NCBI GenBank assembly: GCA_009760855.2
Contig: WPIO01000017.1
Span: 1,363,501 to 1,427,500 of the forward strand
Direction: 5' to 3'
Length of the DNA: 64,000 bases
From: Cristatella mucedo
Lineage: Eukaryota > Bryozoa > Phylactolaemata > Cristatellidae
Both the position numbers and the translations under genes were made by a program. The notes below the pieces were generated by a model that was not told where the DNA came from, did no database searches, and saw only the letters and a program-made list of their open reading frames with translations. This document shows positions 49,067-58,672 of the stretch, piece by piece. Every line of letters starts with the position of its first letter. The first letter of the stretch is position 1.

Positions 49067-52000
49067 CTGCTGCTGCTGCTGCTGCTGCTGATACCGATAC
49101 TTCCTGCTACCATCTGCCTGCAATCAGTTAAATGACGGCATGTCTCGAAGCCCGAGCAGTATGAGTAGCATATAGCAACTGGCTGCTCTCTCGTGTGCAC
49201 AAAAATACAGATGCTAAAAAAGATCGAGGAAGGACAGCTGTCTCGCGAGGAGAAAGCCAAGCTGGCACTGGTAACATGTCCGAATACCCGACCAACTGGC
49301 CTAGCCAGTGCACCGAAGCCCCCTCCTCTCGAAGCCCGACTCACGAGCGAGCACTACTCGGCGTTAGCTAGTCCGGCACCTTGCTTTTCGGATTAGATGT
49401 AGCAAGCTCTAGACCGTTTCGTTTGTAGTTTGCGAGCACTCACCGGTGTACGATTTCTCGGTTTATGTTGCTGCTCTGTTGCTGACCTGAGGCTTCTGCG
49501 CCGACGCAGGATCCTTGCCGTGCTGCCGTGCAGCTGAAGGCTGACGTGGCATCGGGTGCGATTTTGCAGGAGAAAAATAAGGAGAAGAAAGCTTTACCTG
49601 GTAGGAAGGAGGAGACCAAGAGCAAGCGCAAGTTGACGGCTATCGACGGCCAGGTAAGTAGGCTGCAAGATACCCAGGCTGCCCCCTCTACTTCCTGCTG
49701 CCCAGGCATGCAGCTACCCATATCAAAGCGCTGTGATTGACCTTCTTCTCCTGAGAGTGCCGTGATTCATGGTGGGATTTTGCCACATTTTGCCACCGGT
49801 AGAGGTCGTCGACATTTTGCCTGATTGCTCTACCTGCAGCAAAGTTATTGCATTCAGATGGTGGTATGGGTAGATGGTGTGATACAGGTAGATGGGTAGA
49901 TAGGGGCAGATGGGGTGACTAAGTGCTCTGTTTGCAGCAACTCGTAACTGCTAGGCTCGTGTGTGCACATTTCAATAGCACGGAAACATTGCGCCTATTG
50001 ATCGTGCATGCATGCTGATCGCGCATGTTGAGCAAGCTCGCTCCAGGATCCTTTGGAAATAGCCTAAGAGTGCCTGAATTAGAAGGGCGGATGCTACTAT
50101 TGGCCTTGGAAAATATCCCTTCGTAGAGATACAGTTCACCTGGTCACCATTCCCTGCATGTTATGTAGCACATAATGTGGCAGTGAGCACTGTCGGTGCC
50201 TGTGAGTCCTGCACACTAATGTTGAAGCATCATTTGCGGGCCATGCAAGTACTACATGCAACTACTTCATCGCGTTCTATTCTAACATAGCCAGCCAGCA
50301 TGAATGCAGATCCGAACAGGTCTAGCCTCCAGTGTGACCATAAGTATTTTGAGGCCGAGCCTGCTCGAAGGAAGGAAGGCAGCCGATAGCCTTTTAAAAT
50401 CGTAAGGAATGCCTTGTATTCCAGAGTTCATCGTTATTACATTCCCTCACCCAAATATAACATTCTTCTGCTGCGAGTGCAAAATTTCATAAATGTATGC
50501 AGCAGGCACCGCAATGACAGCTTGATCGCGACAACGGTAATAGTTGGCCTCTAAATAATCTAGGCAGCAGACTTCGGCTTTCGGCAGGCAGTGATCTTCG
50601 GTTATGGTCACGAAAGGAGCCTACACAGTCGGCTAGTGAATGTACATAGTAAAGCAGCCGAGCCTTTATATTAGCAGGAGCATTATAATGCAGATCTTTC
50701 GCCAGCTGATTAATTAGGACGTGGAAAGGAGTACTGACTCATCACACCCAAAATTAGTACAGTACAGCACGCACTAGGAACTAGAGATGGGGAATCGGAG
50801 AAAAGCTCAATGTCAAGCATGTGGCTAAGACAGACATGGCAACAAACTTAAGATGCCGAATTGACAGTTTTTTATCTTGCACTAGAAAAGACATCGTAGT
50901 TGTGCATTTATGAGACTGTGCTTCCAAGGCTTTACGAGATAGCCCAGTGGTTGTGGTACTTGCCTACACCAAGGTCAAGGTGAATGTATTTGATGACCGA
51001 GGTCGTGGGCTCGAACCCCGTGGCATATGTGAAGCACCTGATTGGAGACTAATTTATCTTGTGGTGCTATATAAATGAATTTTACTTTTCTCATGCTGCT
51101 TGGTAACATACTGTGCAGCAAATATAAAGCAAGGAGCAGACGTTTTGTTCTTTCGTTCTAGGGTGACGACCTTGCTTTCATCTCACGTGCAGCCAAAATC
51201 ATTGAGAGAATGGTTAATCAGAACACCTACGATGACATCACACAAGGTACTTGTTCTCAAAAGGCTGCCGTTGTTGCTGGATGACAGGATGGGGACCTCG
51301 TGCCATGCCACTTCAAAATCCTTGAATCTGAATCCGAATCTGAATCTTTGCTGACGGCATCTCAATGGCAAAGCAGTTTCCATTTAACAGCTGTCCTGCG
51401 AAATTATCCTGAAGTTGCTTTATTTTAAAGATTTCAAGTACTGGGAAGATGCATCTGATGAGTATAGGGATCAAGAGGGAACTCTGCTGCCATTGTGGAA
51501 GTTCTCGTTCGACAGGGCTAAGAAGTTAGCCGTCACTGCCGTCAGTTGGAGCCCCAAGTACATGGACCTCTTTGCCGTTGCCCACGGATCATGTGAGTCA
51601 CATGCCGAGGCCACTGAGAAGCCTGGCCTATGTTGCATGGCATATGGTTCATAAATTTGTCAGTTGGTGCATTAGATCATACATATGAGTCCTATTTGAG
51701 TCCTTGCAAGGTTAGAGCATTTCGAGCTATTTTGCATTCCAACATTGTAGATGACTTCATGAAGCAGGCCAAGGGTCTTATCTGCTTCTACTCACTAAAG
51801 AACCCTTCCTTTCCGGAGTACATATTTTCGACTGAAAGTGGTGTAATGTGCCTCGACCTTCATCCTGATCACCCTTACCTTGTGGCAGCTGGATTTTATG
51901 ATGGAAGCGTCGGCGTTTTCAATGTCACCGAAAACCGCACTGAAGCTCAGTATTTGAGCACTGCAAAGAATGGCAAGCACACGGACCCAGTGTGGCAGGT

Positions 52001-55000
52001 ACTAAGCTTCTATTGATTACCGTAATTCCACTACCCTGCTCATCTATTAATTACTGTAATCAAGCTTCTACCATAAAAGGTTTCTTGGTGTGAGCATCTC
52101 GGGCGTTTTGGTGAGCATTAGCAATCATCTAAATACTTGGATAATCTGTATAGGTCAGGTGGCAGAAAGACGATCTTGACAACAACCTGAATTTCTTCTC
52201 TGTATCTTCAGATGGAAGGATTGTACAATGGACATTGGTTAAGGTTGGTGCGCAAGCTAAATGAAGCTGTCAGCCTATTGTATGGTTTTTCTATTTTGAA
52301 ATGAAGTTTGCTTGCATGATCTCTTCAGAATGAACTACATTACAATGACATCATTAGACTAAAGATGGCTGACTTGCCTGATGAGGGGCCAGATGGAACA
52401 AAGCTTTTTACACTAGGTAAGATCACTGTCGGGGTTTAAGTGCATGCTGAATGTTGAACACCTGCCTGGCTTTTAGTGAGCATGACAAATACACAAACGC
52501 ATTGGTCGTCCATGAGTCTCACTGTAAAAATTCTAAAAGTAATTTTAAAAAGTAAAGTTTTAAGGATAGAAATATTGTAAATCTTTTATTTATGTAGCAT
52601 CAGAAGAGGTGGAGACTTTTGTCTTGCATTTATGTCTGATGCAGAACTCAAACATGCGACCTGGCTCGTGAAGTGAAAGCAAGTTCCTGCTTGGCTAAGA
52701 GCATCATTAACTGCTCGTGAACTGTTGCTGTCATTGATACAATGTCAAGATGGTTGAACTTAGTAGCAGACGTCTAGCTTCGCTTACGTGCTTATGTTGA
52801 TGGTTTGTAAATGCATCCATTTGAGGCCTTTAACCGCTTCTGAATGGCTAGATATTGCTAAGAGGCTTTGGGCTATCAACTTGGGTTTGTGTTAACACCG
52901 AAAGTCTCCTATAGTTAGGAGTTCAAGTAAAGTTTTAGCAGCTGCATTGTAGCTGCTTACTTATAATTTTCATGAAGCCGTGGAGCCAATCAGCATTTAG
53001 TGAAGGAATATTCATGTTGGATGCGGCTTCGGCAAACATGTATGCTTGGATGACAAATCCTATCGATGGGCGGGAAGCCTTTACTGGAGACGTGAGCCTG
53101 GCTAGTTGAACATTAATGGAGTATACAGAAGTCCTTGACGCAAGGTTCTAGTATAGTTGAAAAGTTGCTATAGATTTCAGAAAGTGAGGGCTGTCAGATA
53201 AAAAACATTAATTTCTAATAATACGATCAGGCTAAATCGTAGAATATGAGATATGTTACTACTCGGACTTTATGCAAGACAATGGTGATTATCACGAGTA
53301 ATTAAAAGAACAAAATACTGGCTGATTCAACAACATCGTTTGTACAGCAACAGAAGAACCTTTACGGCTATCACCACCGCTTGCGTGCAGCCGAAATAAA
53401 GGATCGCCCACCGCAGAATTCGAACCCACGGCCTCTGGAGCGAGGTAGTGAAAAGCAACCGCTTTACCTAGTGTGCCATCATGGCACAGATGAAGGTATT
53501 GGATCCTACAGAGAAGTAGAGCAGCTATTCAATGGCGGGGGACAGTGGAAAAGGGGGCATTCACACCCCCCCCCTTACAGCAAGGCATAGAGCAGGGCCG
53601 CCCCCTATTCCCACGTCCCGAGACCGTCGCCAACGTGGAAATTTGCTTTAATTCTACTCTATGAGCAATTCGTGTCAAAAAACACTGCGATTGTACGCTG
53701 TAATGTTTCATTAATTATGCGTCTGGTCCCGCCTACTTGAAAATCTTGCAGGTCTTGACCACTACATAAAGACCTCAAACCTCAAATCCTTTAGAGACCG
53801 TGCATTTAGTTCGAATGCTTCCAAAGCCTGGAACTCCCTCCCGACTTGCATCATAGCATCCCCTGACTTGACCACATTTAAAAAGAAATTAAAAACACCT
53901 ATTTAGGACAGCATTTAGTGGGTCCCTGTGATTCGTCCTTGATGTGCTTATGCATGCTGACACTGCGCATGCTGCCACTAACCACATTTGCATGCTGACC
54001 CTGTGCATGTCACCCCTAACCATGTTATTCATGTTGTTTGTTTATCAAGCATGAGTACTCACCATTCAATTGCATTTCCCTTTGCAGCCTATGTAAAGCG
54101 CCTAGAAAGAGATTGAGTTATCTGAGGGTGCTTTATCAAGTGCATGGTTATTATCATTATTATTATTATCCTTAAAAACTGTCCTTGTCTTGCCCCTAGA
54201 TGAAAAAACCTGGCTCCGAGTGAGGCGGCAGGTACTGATAATAGGCTTGCGTAAAGACAGGATTGTAGATAAAGGTTATGCTATGCTGTAAGGTACCGTT
54301 TGGACGCAATAATGCAAGTAGCAGGAAGAGGTACTTCGTTGGTTTGGCAGAGCGTTAAAGGCGCTAGCCTTTCACAATCGACGTCCAGGTGAACGCATTT
54401 AATGACCGAGGTCGTGGGCTCGAGCCCGGTGGCATATTTTAAGCGTCTGGATGCTCTGGAGAGCAAAAAGGCTCACGGCGTGTGAATGTTTATGTTTGGC
54501 AGATTAAGTAGCATCATGAGAAATTCTTTGATTACTGGTGAGTTGCTCACTTTTCTCGAAGGACTCTACAGTACACTCCCGCTACTCGTTGCTAGGTTGT
54601 GGTACCACGTTCGACTTCCATCCACAGACGGACTACCTGTTCCTTGTTGGAACGGAGGAAGGAAAGGTTCACAAGTGCTCTAAAGCATATTCTACTCAGT
54701 TCCTGGACACATTTGACGCCCACCATATGGCAGTGTACAAAATTGTATGGAACGCGTTTCACCCGAAGATTTTCATCACCTGCAGTGCAGACTGGACGGT
54801 GAAAATTTGGGATCACACTGTAAAGTACGTATTGAATGGCAACTTGAATTGGCTTATTGAGCGGGTGGTTAGTCGTTGGATTCTGAAGAAATTGAAAAAA
54901 CACAACTGCCTATATAGCTCAAGGTTTGTTTCGTTTGCCATTTTCCTATCGACGGCTTTTTTGAGACTAGACTATTTCTTCTGCAGAGAGCCAATGTTCA

Positions 55001-55899
55001 CATTCGACTTGAATAGCTCAGTAGGAGATGTCGCTTGGGCACCATATTCGTCCACGGTCTTCGCTGCTGTAACAGCTGACGGAAAGGTAAGCTTTGCTGG
55101 CCACTAGCCGGCAAGAGTGCTTGTCTTTAGTGCCGCCGTCAGCCGAACCTTCTGCCTTCATATGCGAAAGGAATGACCAAACGTGAGCTTCTAGCGATTG
55201 CGAGCCTAAAGTTCAGCTTTCAGGGCTTGCAGCCAGCTAGGCTACGTATCTCGCGTTCTGCATAGGTTGTCTGCACCGCCTAACGGCTGTTATCTGGTCG
55301 GCAAACGGCTTCGGTGCTTAGCCAGAGCTGAGGCTTGCCTCTCGTAGCCACCCCCCCCTTTCCTGTATTCGTGCGATCGTGCATTAGATGTTCCAGTACG
55401 CTCCAGCAGACTCTGTCGAGCTGGGACACAGCCCTGCAGAGAGGTCTTGTCCTCACGCTGCTGCGAACGGCTGGGTTTCCGTTTGCAGGTGTTTGTGTAC
55501 GATCTCAGCGTGAACAAGTACGAGCCTGTTTGTGAGCAGGCAGTGGTGCAAAAGAAAAAGACCAAGCTGACTCACGTGAGCTTTAACAAGGTTCACCCCA
55601 TTCTGCTCGTCGGCGACGATCGTGGCCACGTGACCAGCCTCAAGCTATCTCCCAACTTGCGAAAGTTGCCCAAGGTATGCTGAACAGTAGGCTACCGTGA
55701 TAAATGTTTAGACAGCGGCGGAATCAGGAGACGTCGAGGGCTGACTGATCTCTCTGAGTGAAGTTTGAGTTGTACGACCTTTGAACTGTTTCAGACCAAG
55801 AAGGGACAGGCAACAGAGGTCACGCCGGAAGCAGAAATCGCTAAGATGGACAAGCTGCTTTCTCTGGTACGTGAACCTGACAGCGGAAAGAAATCGTGA
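41649..55899 (+). CDS. DNAI1: Axonemal dynein intermediate chain 1 (18 exons)
   Basis: This subunit holds the outer dynein arm heavy chains on ciliary and flagellar axonemes. Eighteen phase-compatible exons give 707 codons (human DNAI1 is about 700). Exons: 41649-41672, 41861-41878, 42215-42250, 44853-44951, 45195-45402, 48529-48728, 48824-48925, 49211-49270, 49570-49653, 51162-51246, 51431-51592, 51751-51998, 52154-52243, 52329-52416, 54596-54824, 54987-55086, 55489-55674, 55795-55899. Signature pieces are [18 protein letters not shown] (exon 5), [18 protein letters not shown] (exon 6), [19 protein letters not shown] and DWTVKIWD (exon 15), and [19 protein letters not shown] (exon 17). The N-terminal half is charged and low-complexity; the C-terminal half, about residues 330-670, carries the WD repeats. 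Intron 7 has a GC donor. Introns host SINEs, a LINE, MITEs and microsatellites. No frameshift or stop is seen, so the gene looks intact. Confidence 0.95.
41861..41878 (+). CDS. DNAI1: DNAI1 exon 2 (18-base microexon)
   Basis: Codes AGPPPK between TTTATTGCAG and GTGAGT, both strong splice sites, in phase 0. Confidence 0.7.
42215..42250 (+). CDS. DNAI1: DNAI1 exon 3
   Basis: Codes [12 protein letters not shown] between TTTCAG and GTAAGC, phase 0. Basic cluster like the N-terminus of other DNAI1 proteins. Confidence 0.75.
42450..42600 (+). repeat. SINE B copy in DNAI1 intron 3
   Basis: Head with box B GGTTCGAGTAC. Hairpin arms GCAGCAGGTAAT (42503-42514) and ATTACCCAATGC (42520-42531) keep the same spacing as the 37.5-kb copy but with different, compensating bases. 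Then GTGATGGCCACTAAGGGTC and a CGCTACATAAGC tail. Confidence 0.82.
44853..44951 (+). CDS. DNAI1: DNAI1 exon 4
   Basis: Codes 33 residues ending [11 protein letters not shown], matching the conserved DNAI1 stretch before LKEEFTR. Acceptor GCATAG, donor GTAGGT. Confidence 0.92.
45195..45402 (+). CDS. DNAI1: DNAI1 exon 5
   Basis: Codes [20 protein letters not shown] and onward through [10 protein letters not shown], near identical to vertebrate DNAI1. Ends in phase 1 at GTAATG. Confidence 0.96.
46228..46300. repeat. (TCTG)n microsatellite in DNAI1 intron 5
   Basis: A tetranucleotide run embedded in TG-rich sequence. Reading frames across it are artefacts. Confidence 0.97.
46811..46858. repeat. 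(TC)n microsatellite in DNAI1 intron 5
   Basis: CT dinucleotide run of about 46 bases. Confidence 0.97.
47397..47863. mobile_element. TA-flanked pogo/mariner-like element
   Basis: Termini are CCGTATTTTACGGTGTATAA at the left and, inverted, CTGTATTTTACTGTGTATAA at the right, each flanked by TA, the target duplication of Tc1/mariner/pogo elements. At 467 bases it is non-autonomous. Its interior (plus strand from about 47576) encodes an acidic peptide, [20 protein letters not shown], reminiscent of acidic tails in Tigger/pogo transposases, so it may be an internally deleted relic. Lies in DNAI1 intron 5. Confidence 0.75.
48529..48728 (+). CDS. DNAI1: DNAI1 exon 6
   Basis: An acidic Gly/Ala-rich segment, variable in the family, then the conserved [20 protein letters not shown]. 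Donor GTAAGT. Confidence 0.95.
48824..48925 (+). CDS. DNAI1: DNAI1 exon 7 (GC donor follows)
   Basis: Codes [21 protein letters not shown]-type sequence as in DNAI1. The following bases are GCAAGC, so the intron begins with GC instead of GT. Confidence 0.93.
48926..49210 (+). other. GC-AG intron (DNAI1 intron 7)
   Basis: Begins GCAAGC after exon 7's CAG and ends TACAG. GC-AG introns are a known minor class spliced by the major spliceosome. It contains the ATG/CTG repeat. Confidence 0.8.
49014..49096. repeat. (GAT)n(GCT)n trinucleotide repeats
   Basis: An ATG repeat followed by a CTG repeat within DNAI1 intron 7. Confidence 0.95.
49211..49270 (+). CDS. DNAI1: DNAI1 exon 8
   Basis: Codes [20 protein letters not shown] between TACAG and GTAACA; a 20-residue insert in the charged linker, joining both neighbours in phase 0. 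Confidence 0.8.
49570..49653 (+). CDS. DNAI1: DNAI1 exon 9
   Basis: Codes the lysine-rich linker [20 protein letters not shown] and KLTAIDGQ. An in-frame alternative acceptor at 49509 would add 20 residues. Confidence 0.88.
50936..51090 (+). repeat. SINE A copy in DNAI1 intron 9
   Basis: Box A-like TAGCCCAGTGGTTGTGG, box B GGCTCGAACCC, then the tail stem AGCACC (51033-51038) pairing with GGTGCT (51063-51068), ending TATAAATGAA. It shares an extra GATGACCGAGGTCG segment with the copy at 54.3 kb, marking a subfamily. Confidence 0.87.
51162..51246 (+). CDS. DNAI1: DNAI1 exon 10
   Basis: Codes [19 protein letters not shown], a DNAI1 signature before the WD domain; ends in phase 1. Confidence 0.95.
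51431..51592 (+). CDS. DNAI1: DNAI1 exon 11
   Basis: Codes [19 protein letters not shown] and [18 protein letters not shown], the entry into the WD-repeat domain. Confidence 0.96.
51751..51998 (+). CDS. DNAI1: DNAI1 exon 12
   Basis: Codes [20 protein letters not shown] and [13 protein letters not shown], a WD-repeat segment. Confidence 0.96.
52154..52243 (+). CDS. DNAI1: DNAI1 exon 13
   Basis: Codes [20 protein letters not shown] and [10 protein letters not shown]. Donor GTTGGT is non-consensus at position 3. Confidence 0.95.
52329..52416 (+). CDS. DNAI1: DNAI1 exon 14
   Basis: Codes [20 protein letters not shown] and DGTKLFTL; the linker between WD blades. Confidence 0.92.
53338..53500 (-). 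repeat. SINE B copy in DNAI1 intron 14
   Basis: The minus strand carries GCCATGATGGCACACTAGG (box A region), box B GGTTCGAATTC, the hairpin region and GTGATAGCCGTAAAGGTTC, in the same order as the 37.5-kb copy. Confidence 0.85.
53530..54222. mobile_element. hAT-like MITE, copy 4, interrupted by LINE A
   Basis: Left part (53530 to about 53772) begins CAATGGCGGGGGACAG and contains the family interior (ACCGTCGCCAACG, GAGCAATTCGTGTC). The right end (about 54170-54222) ends CCTGGCTCCGAGTG. Between them is a LINE A. The MITE segment next to each LINE end is repeated for about 40 bases with mismatches, as expected of a LINE target duplication. Confidence 0.75.
53773..54170 (+). repeat. LINE A copy inside the MITE
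   Basis: Starts with the C-terminal coding end (aatcctttagagaccgtgca; a [16 protein letters not shown]-like string), then the 3' UTR, stem-loop and a TTATTATTA tail. Strongly 5'-truncated. Confidence 0.88.
54334..54475 (+). repeat. SINE A copy in DNAI1 intron 14
   Basis: Contains GATGACCGAGGTCGTGGGCT and box B GGGCTCGAGCCC, then GGTGGCATATTTTAAGCG; the tail is diverged and the stem is poor. Same subfamily as the 50.9-kb copy. Confidence 0.75.
54596..54824 (+). CDS. DNAI1: DNAI1 exon 15
   Basis: Codes [20 protein letters not shown] through [13 protein letters not shown]. Follows the largest repeat-filled intron. Donor GTACGT splits the last lysine codon. Confidence 0.96.
54987..55086 (+). 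CDS. DNAI1: DNAI1 exon 16
   Basis: Codes [20 protein letters not shown] and [13 protein letters not shown]; a strongly conserved blade. Confidence 0.97.
55489..55674 (+). CDS. DNAI1: DNAI1 exon 17
   Basis: Codes [19 protein letters not shown] through [20 protein letters not shown]; the last WD repeat. Confidence 0.97.
55795..55899 (+). CDS. DNAI1: DNAI1 exon 18 (stop)
   Basis: Codes the C-terminal tail with [14 protein letters not shown] and ends at TGA (55897-55899). Confidence 0.95.
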   Translation, partial: TKKGQATEVTPEAEIAKMDKLLSLVREPDSGKKS

Positions 55900-56640
55900 G
55901 GCCGATCAGGTCGCTGCGCTGTTGTACATTTTACATCAGGCTTTGCTCTTCGGCGTCATTCAACTTGAGATGACAAGAGAGTGCAGCTCAGCACTCACTT
56001 ATTGACATCTGCCTGTGGACGTTTAACTTCTACATACGTCACCAATGACGATTGTACACGCACGATTGCCAGCCAAATCGTGCTCGTCTTATGATGCCAC
56101 ATTTTATATGTTCCCTGTGAATATAAGATACCAAGCTCATGCTGTCTTCTTAAGAACGTTCACGCGCTTGCACACTTTTAATATATCAATGCAGCTTTTC
56201 CATTGTGCATACGAACGTCTCCGACGAAGACAAACCACGCAGCCTGCGTTTAGCAGCATTCTGGTACTTAATTTATGCAAGACCATGAATCCACGAATGG
56301 TCTTTTGAGATTGCCAATTATTCTACGTTCTAGCAGAGCCTTTTAATCCAGCCCCACGCTTAGGGTGTCGTGAGAGCAGCGTCATACTTTCAAGGCAATA
56401 ATGATATCTAAAGCGGCCAATGAAATAGTCTATCGTGCAAATCAATTGCTGTCCCGGTACAGTAAGTGTTATTTTTTCTAAATGTTTCTTCCTCAGAAGT
56501 ATAGAAATGACCATTACTCCCTACAGACTTTACTTTTGAGCCCAGGACTGTGAAAAACTTGAAATTAACTCGTTTCCGATGAGTAAACCGACTAATTCGT
56601 GTCTCGTGGTTCACATTCAGTCAGTAAGAATAGTAAATGA
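55900..56640. other. DNAI1 downstream flank
   Basis: No canonical AATAAA was found soon after the stop; AATATA near 56119 is the closest variant seen. No other gene or repeat recognised up to the relic at 56650. Confidence 0.35.
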
Positions 56641-57474
56641 ATCAAAATCAACAACTATTTACTCTAAAATCATATAAAGCTGACCCTTCAAAGTTTTCGG
56701 AAATTAGTAAATGTTTTATATTTTCGGCTACAATATAAATCGCCTCCTCAAAAAAGCCTCCAAAAATAATCTCACGGTGTGTTTTCGTCATACGTCGTCC
56801 TTGGTAACGACGTACACGATCCGGTTTATATGGGCGAATGCACTCGACTTGCTCCTCTAACTTTAATATGTCATGGTGAGAGTATGTAGACTTCGAGGGA
56901 CACTGCCTCCCATTTCGGCGTAGCTCCATATGAAGGCCTGAACTGCTCATATTTCTCAACCTTGCGATTTCGCAGGAAGCCGAGAACCATTGCTACGAAA
57001 CTGTTCCAACCGTATCCATATCCGTAACCGTAACCGTAACCATTCAGCTTCCTGGCGAGTTCCTCACACTCGATGATCTTCTTTATCTGCGGTCCGACGA
57101 AGATGCCAGCTATGACATTTGCCCCCTACAGCTGTGAAAAGACATCTCGGAGGGAGTTGAAAGCTGCTGTATCCTTTTCATGGCCCAGAGTCTATGCGAA
57201 ACTTCTTGACGAGGCCTTACTGGATGTGCTGTGGTGGAATCAGCACCATGCTACTGTCCACCCGTTGCTCCCACTTGATGTTGTTCTTCCCTACAGAGAA
57301 CTCGGTCCCCTGAACGAAGTCACTTGTTTGTGATAGTGCACGATAGTGGCTACGCCGTGTCAGAGCGGAAAAAACAAAACTTCGTGATACTACCTTGACC
57401 TTGGAGGCCCATCAGGATTGAGGACACAATTGTGAAACCCTCGATGACCTACCGGCCATAGTCGCCATACGTTG

Positions 57475-57603
57475 GTCCAGCGGTTAAGGTGCTCTCGCCC
57501 CGACCAAGGTCTGGCTGAGTTCGTGGGCTCGAGCCCCGGGGCATATGTGAAGCGCTTGAATAGAAATTAAGTTCTCTTGGGGTGCTATATAAATAAAAAC
57601 TAT
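57475..57603 (+). repeat. SINE A copy inside the relic
   Basis: Box A-like TGGTCCAGCGGTTAAGGTGC and box B GGGCTCGAGCCCC, then GGGGCATATGTGAAGCGCTTG and a tail loop AGAAATTAAGTTCTCTTGGG. Inserted in the plus orientation into the minus-strand relic. Confidence 0.9.
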
Positions 57604-57759
57604 TTAAAAAGGTAAAAACTCAGTTACATGTTGACATTGCTGCTGTCCTCTTTGAAGTTCAGACAGAGTTCGCCGTCGAGAGTGAAAGGTGCTTGTTCCC
57701 GAAGCGGCACGGCTTTCAGGCTCCTGGACCAGCTGTACATGAACAGGCGCCATTCACAC

Positions 57760-58672
57760 AGGCAAACCTAGTGTGATTCAGAAATTGGAAAGGCTGACGC
57801 TCAAAATTGGCTCTGCCAGAATATCTCCTGTCGAATCAGCTCGAAATCTGGGTTCCAAAGCGACCTCTCGTTAGACGACCATATCAGCTCCACAGTCAAA
57901 TCCGCCTATTTTCAGCTTCATGATATTGCTAAAATTCGGGCTTGTTTAGATAAGGATACCACGTCTAAGTTGGTCCATGCATTCGTGACATCTCGTCTCG
58001 ACTTCTGCAACTCACTGCTTACTGGCCTCCCAGCATGTGCGATCAGGCGATTGCAGCCGGTGCAAAACTCTGCAGCTAGGCTTGTCTGTCGTGAGCGTCG
58101 CAGTTGTCACATTACTCCACTTCTCGCCGACCTGCACTGGCTACCAGTCAAGCAACGGATTGACTTCAAGGTTTTGTCGCTCACTTTTAGGTCCCTTCAT
58201 TCTATTGCTCCAGCCTATCTCTCCGACATACTCCCCCATCAGGCCAAGCATCGTACCAACAGTCTAGAAATACCTCATACAAACCTTAAATCCTTTGGAG
58301 ACCGTGCATTTAGTTCGTATGCTCCCAAAGCCTGGAACTCCCTCCCGACCTGCGTCAGAACATCCCCTGACCTGACCACATTTAAAACGAACTTAAAAAC
58401 ACACCTATTTAGGACAGCATTTAGTGGGTCCCTGTGATTCGTCCTTCACGTGCTTATGCGTGCTGACACTGTGCATGCTGCCACTAACCACATTTGCATG
58501 CTGACCCTGTGCATGTCACCCCTAACCATGTTATTCATTTTGTTTGTTTTTTGAGCATGATTTTACTTACCATTTAATTGCATTTCCCTTTGCAGCAAAT
58601 GTAAAGCGCCTAGAAAGAGATTAAGTTCTCTGAGGGCGCTTTATCAAGTACATTATTATTATTATTATTCCT
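57760..58672 (+). mobile_element. LINE A, 5'-truncated young copy inside the relic
   Basis: The plus strand encodes the LINE A C-terminal region, open for 155 codons at 57970-58437 ([59 protein letters not shown]). The complete 3' UTR and a clean (ATT)n tail follow. It is very similar to the copy at 9413-11003, suggesting recent activity, and it splits the minus-strand relic. Confidence 0.93.
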
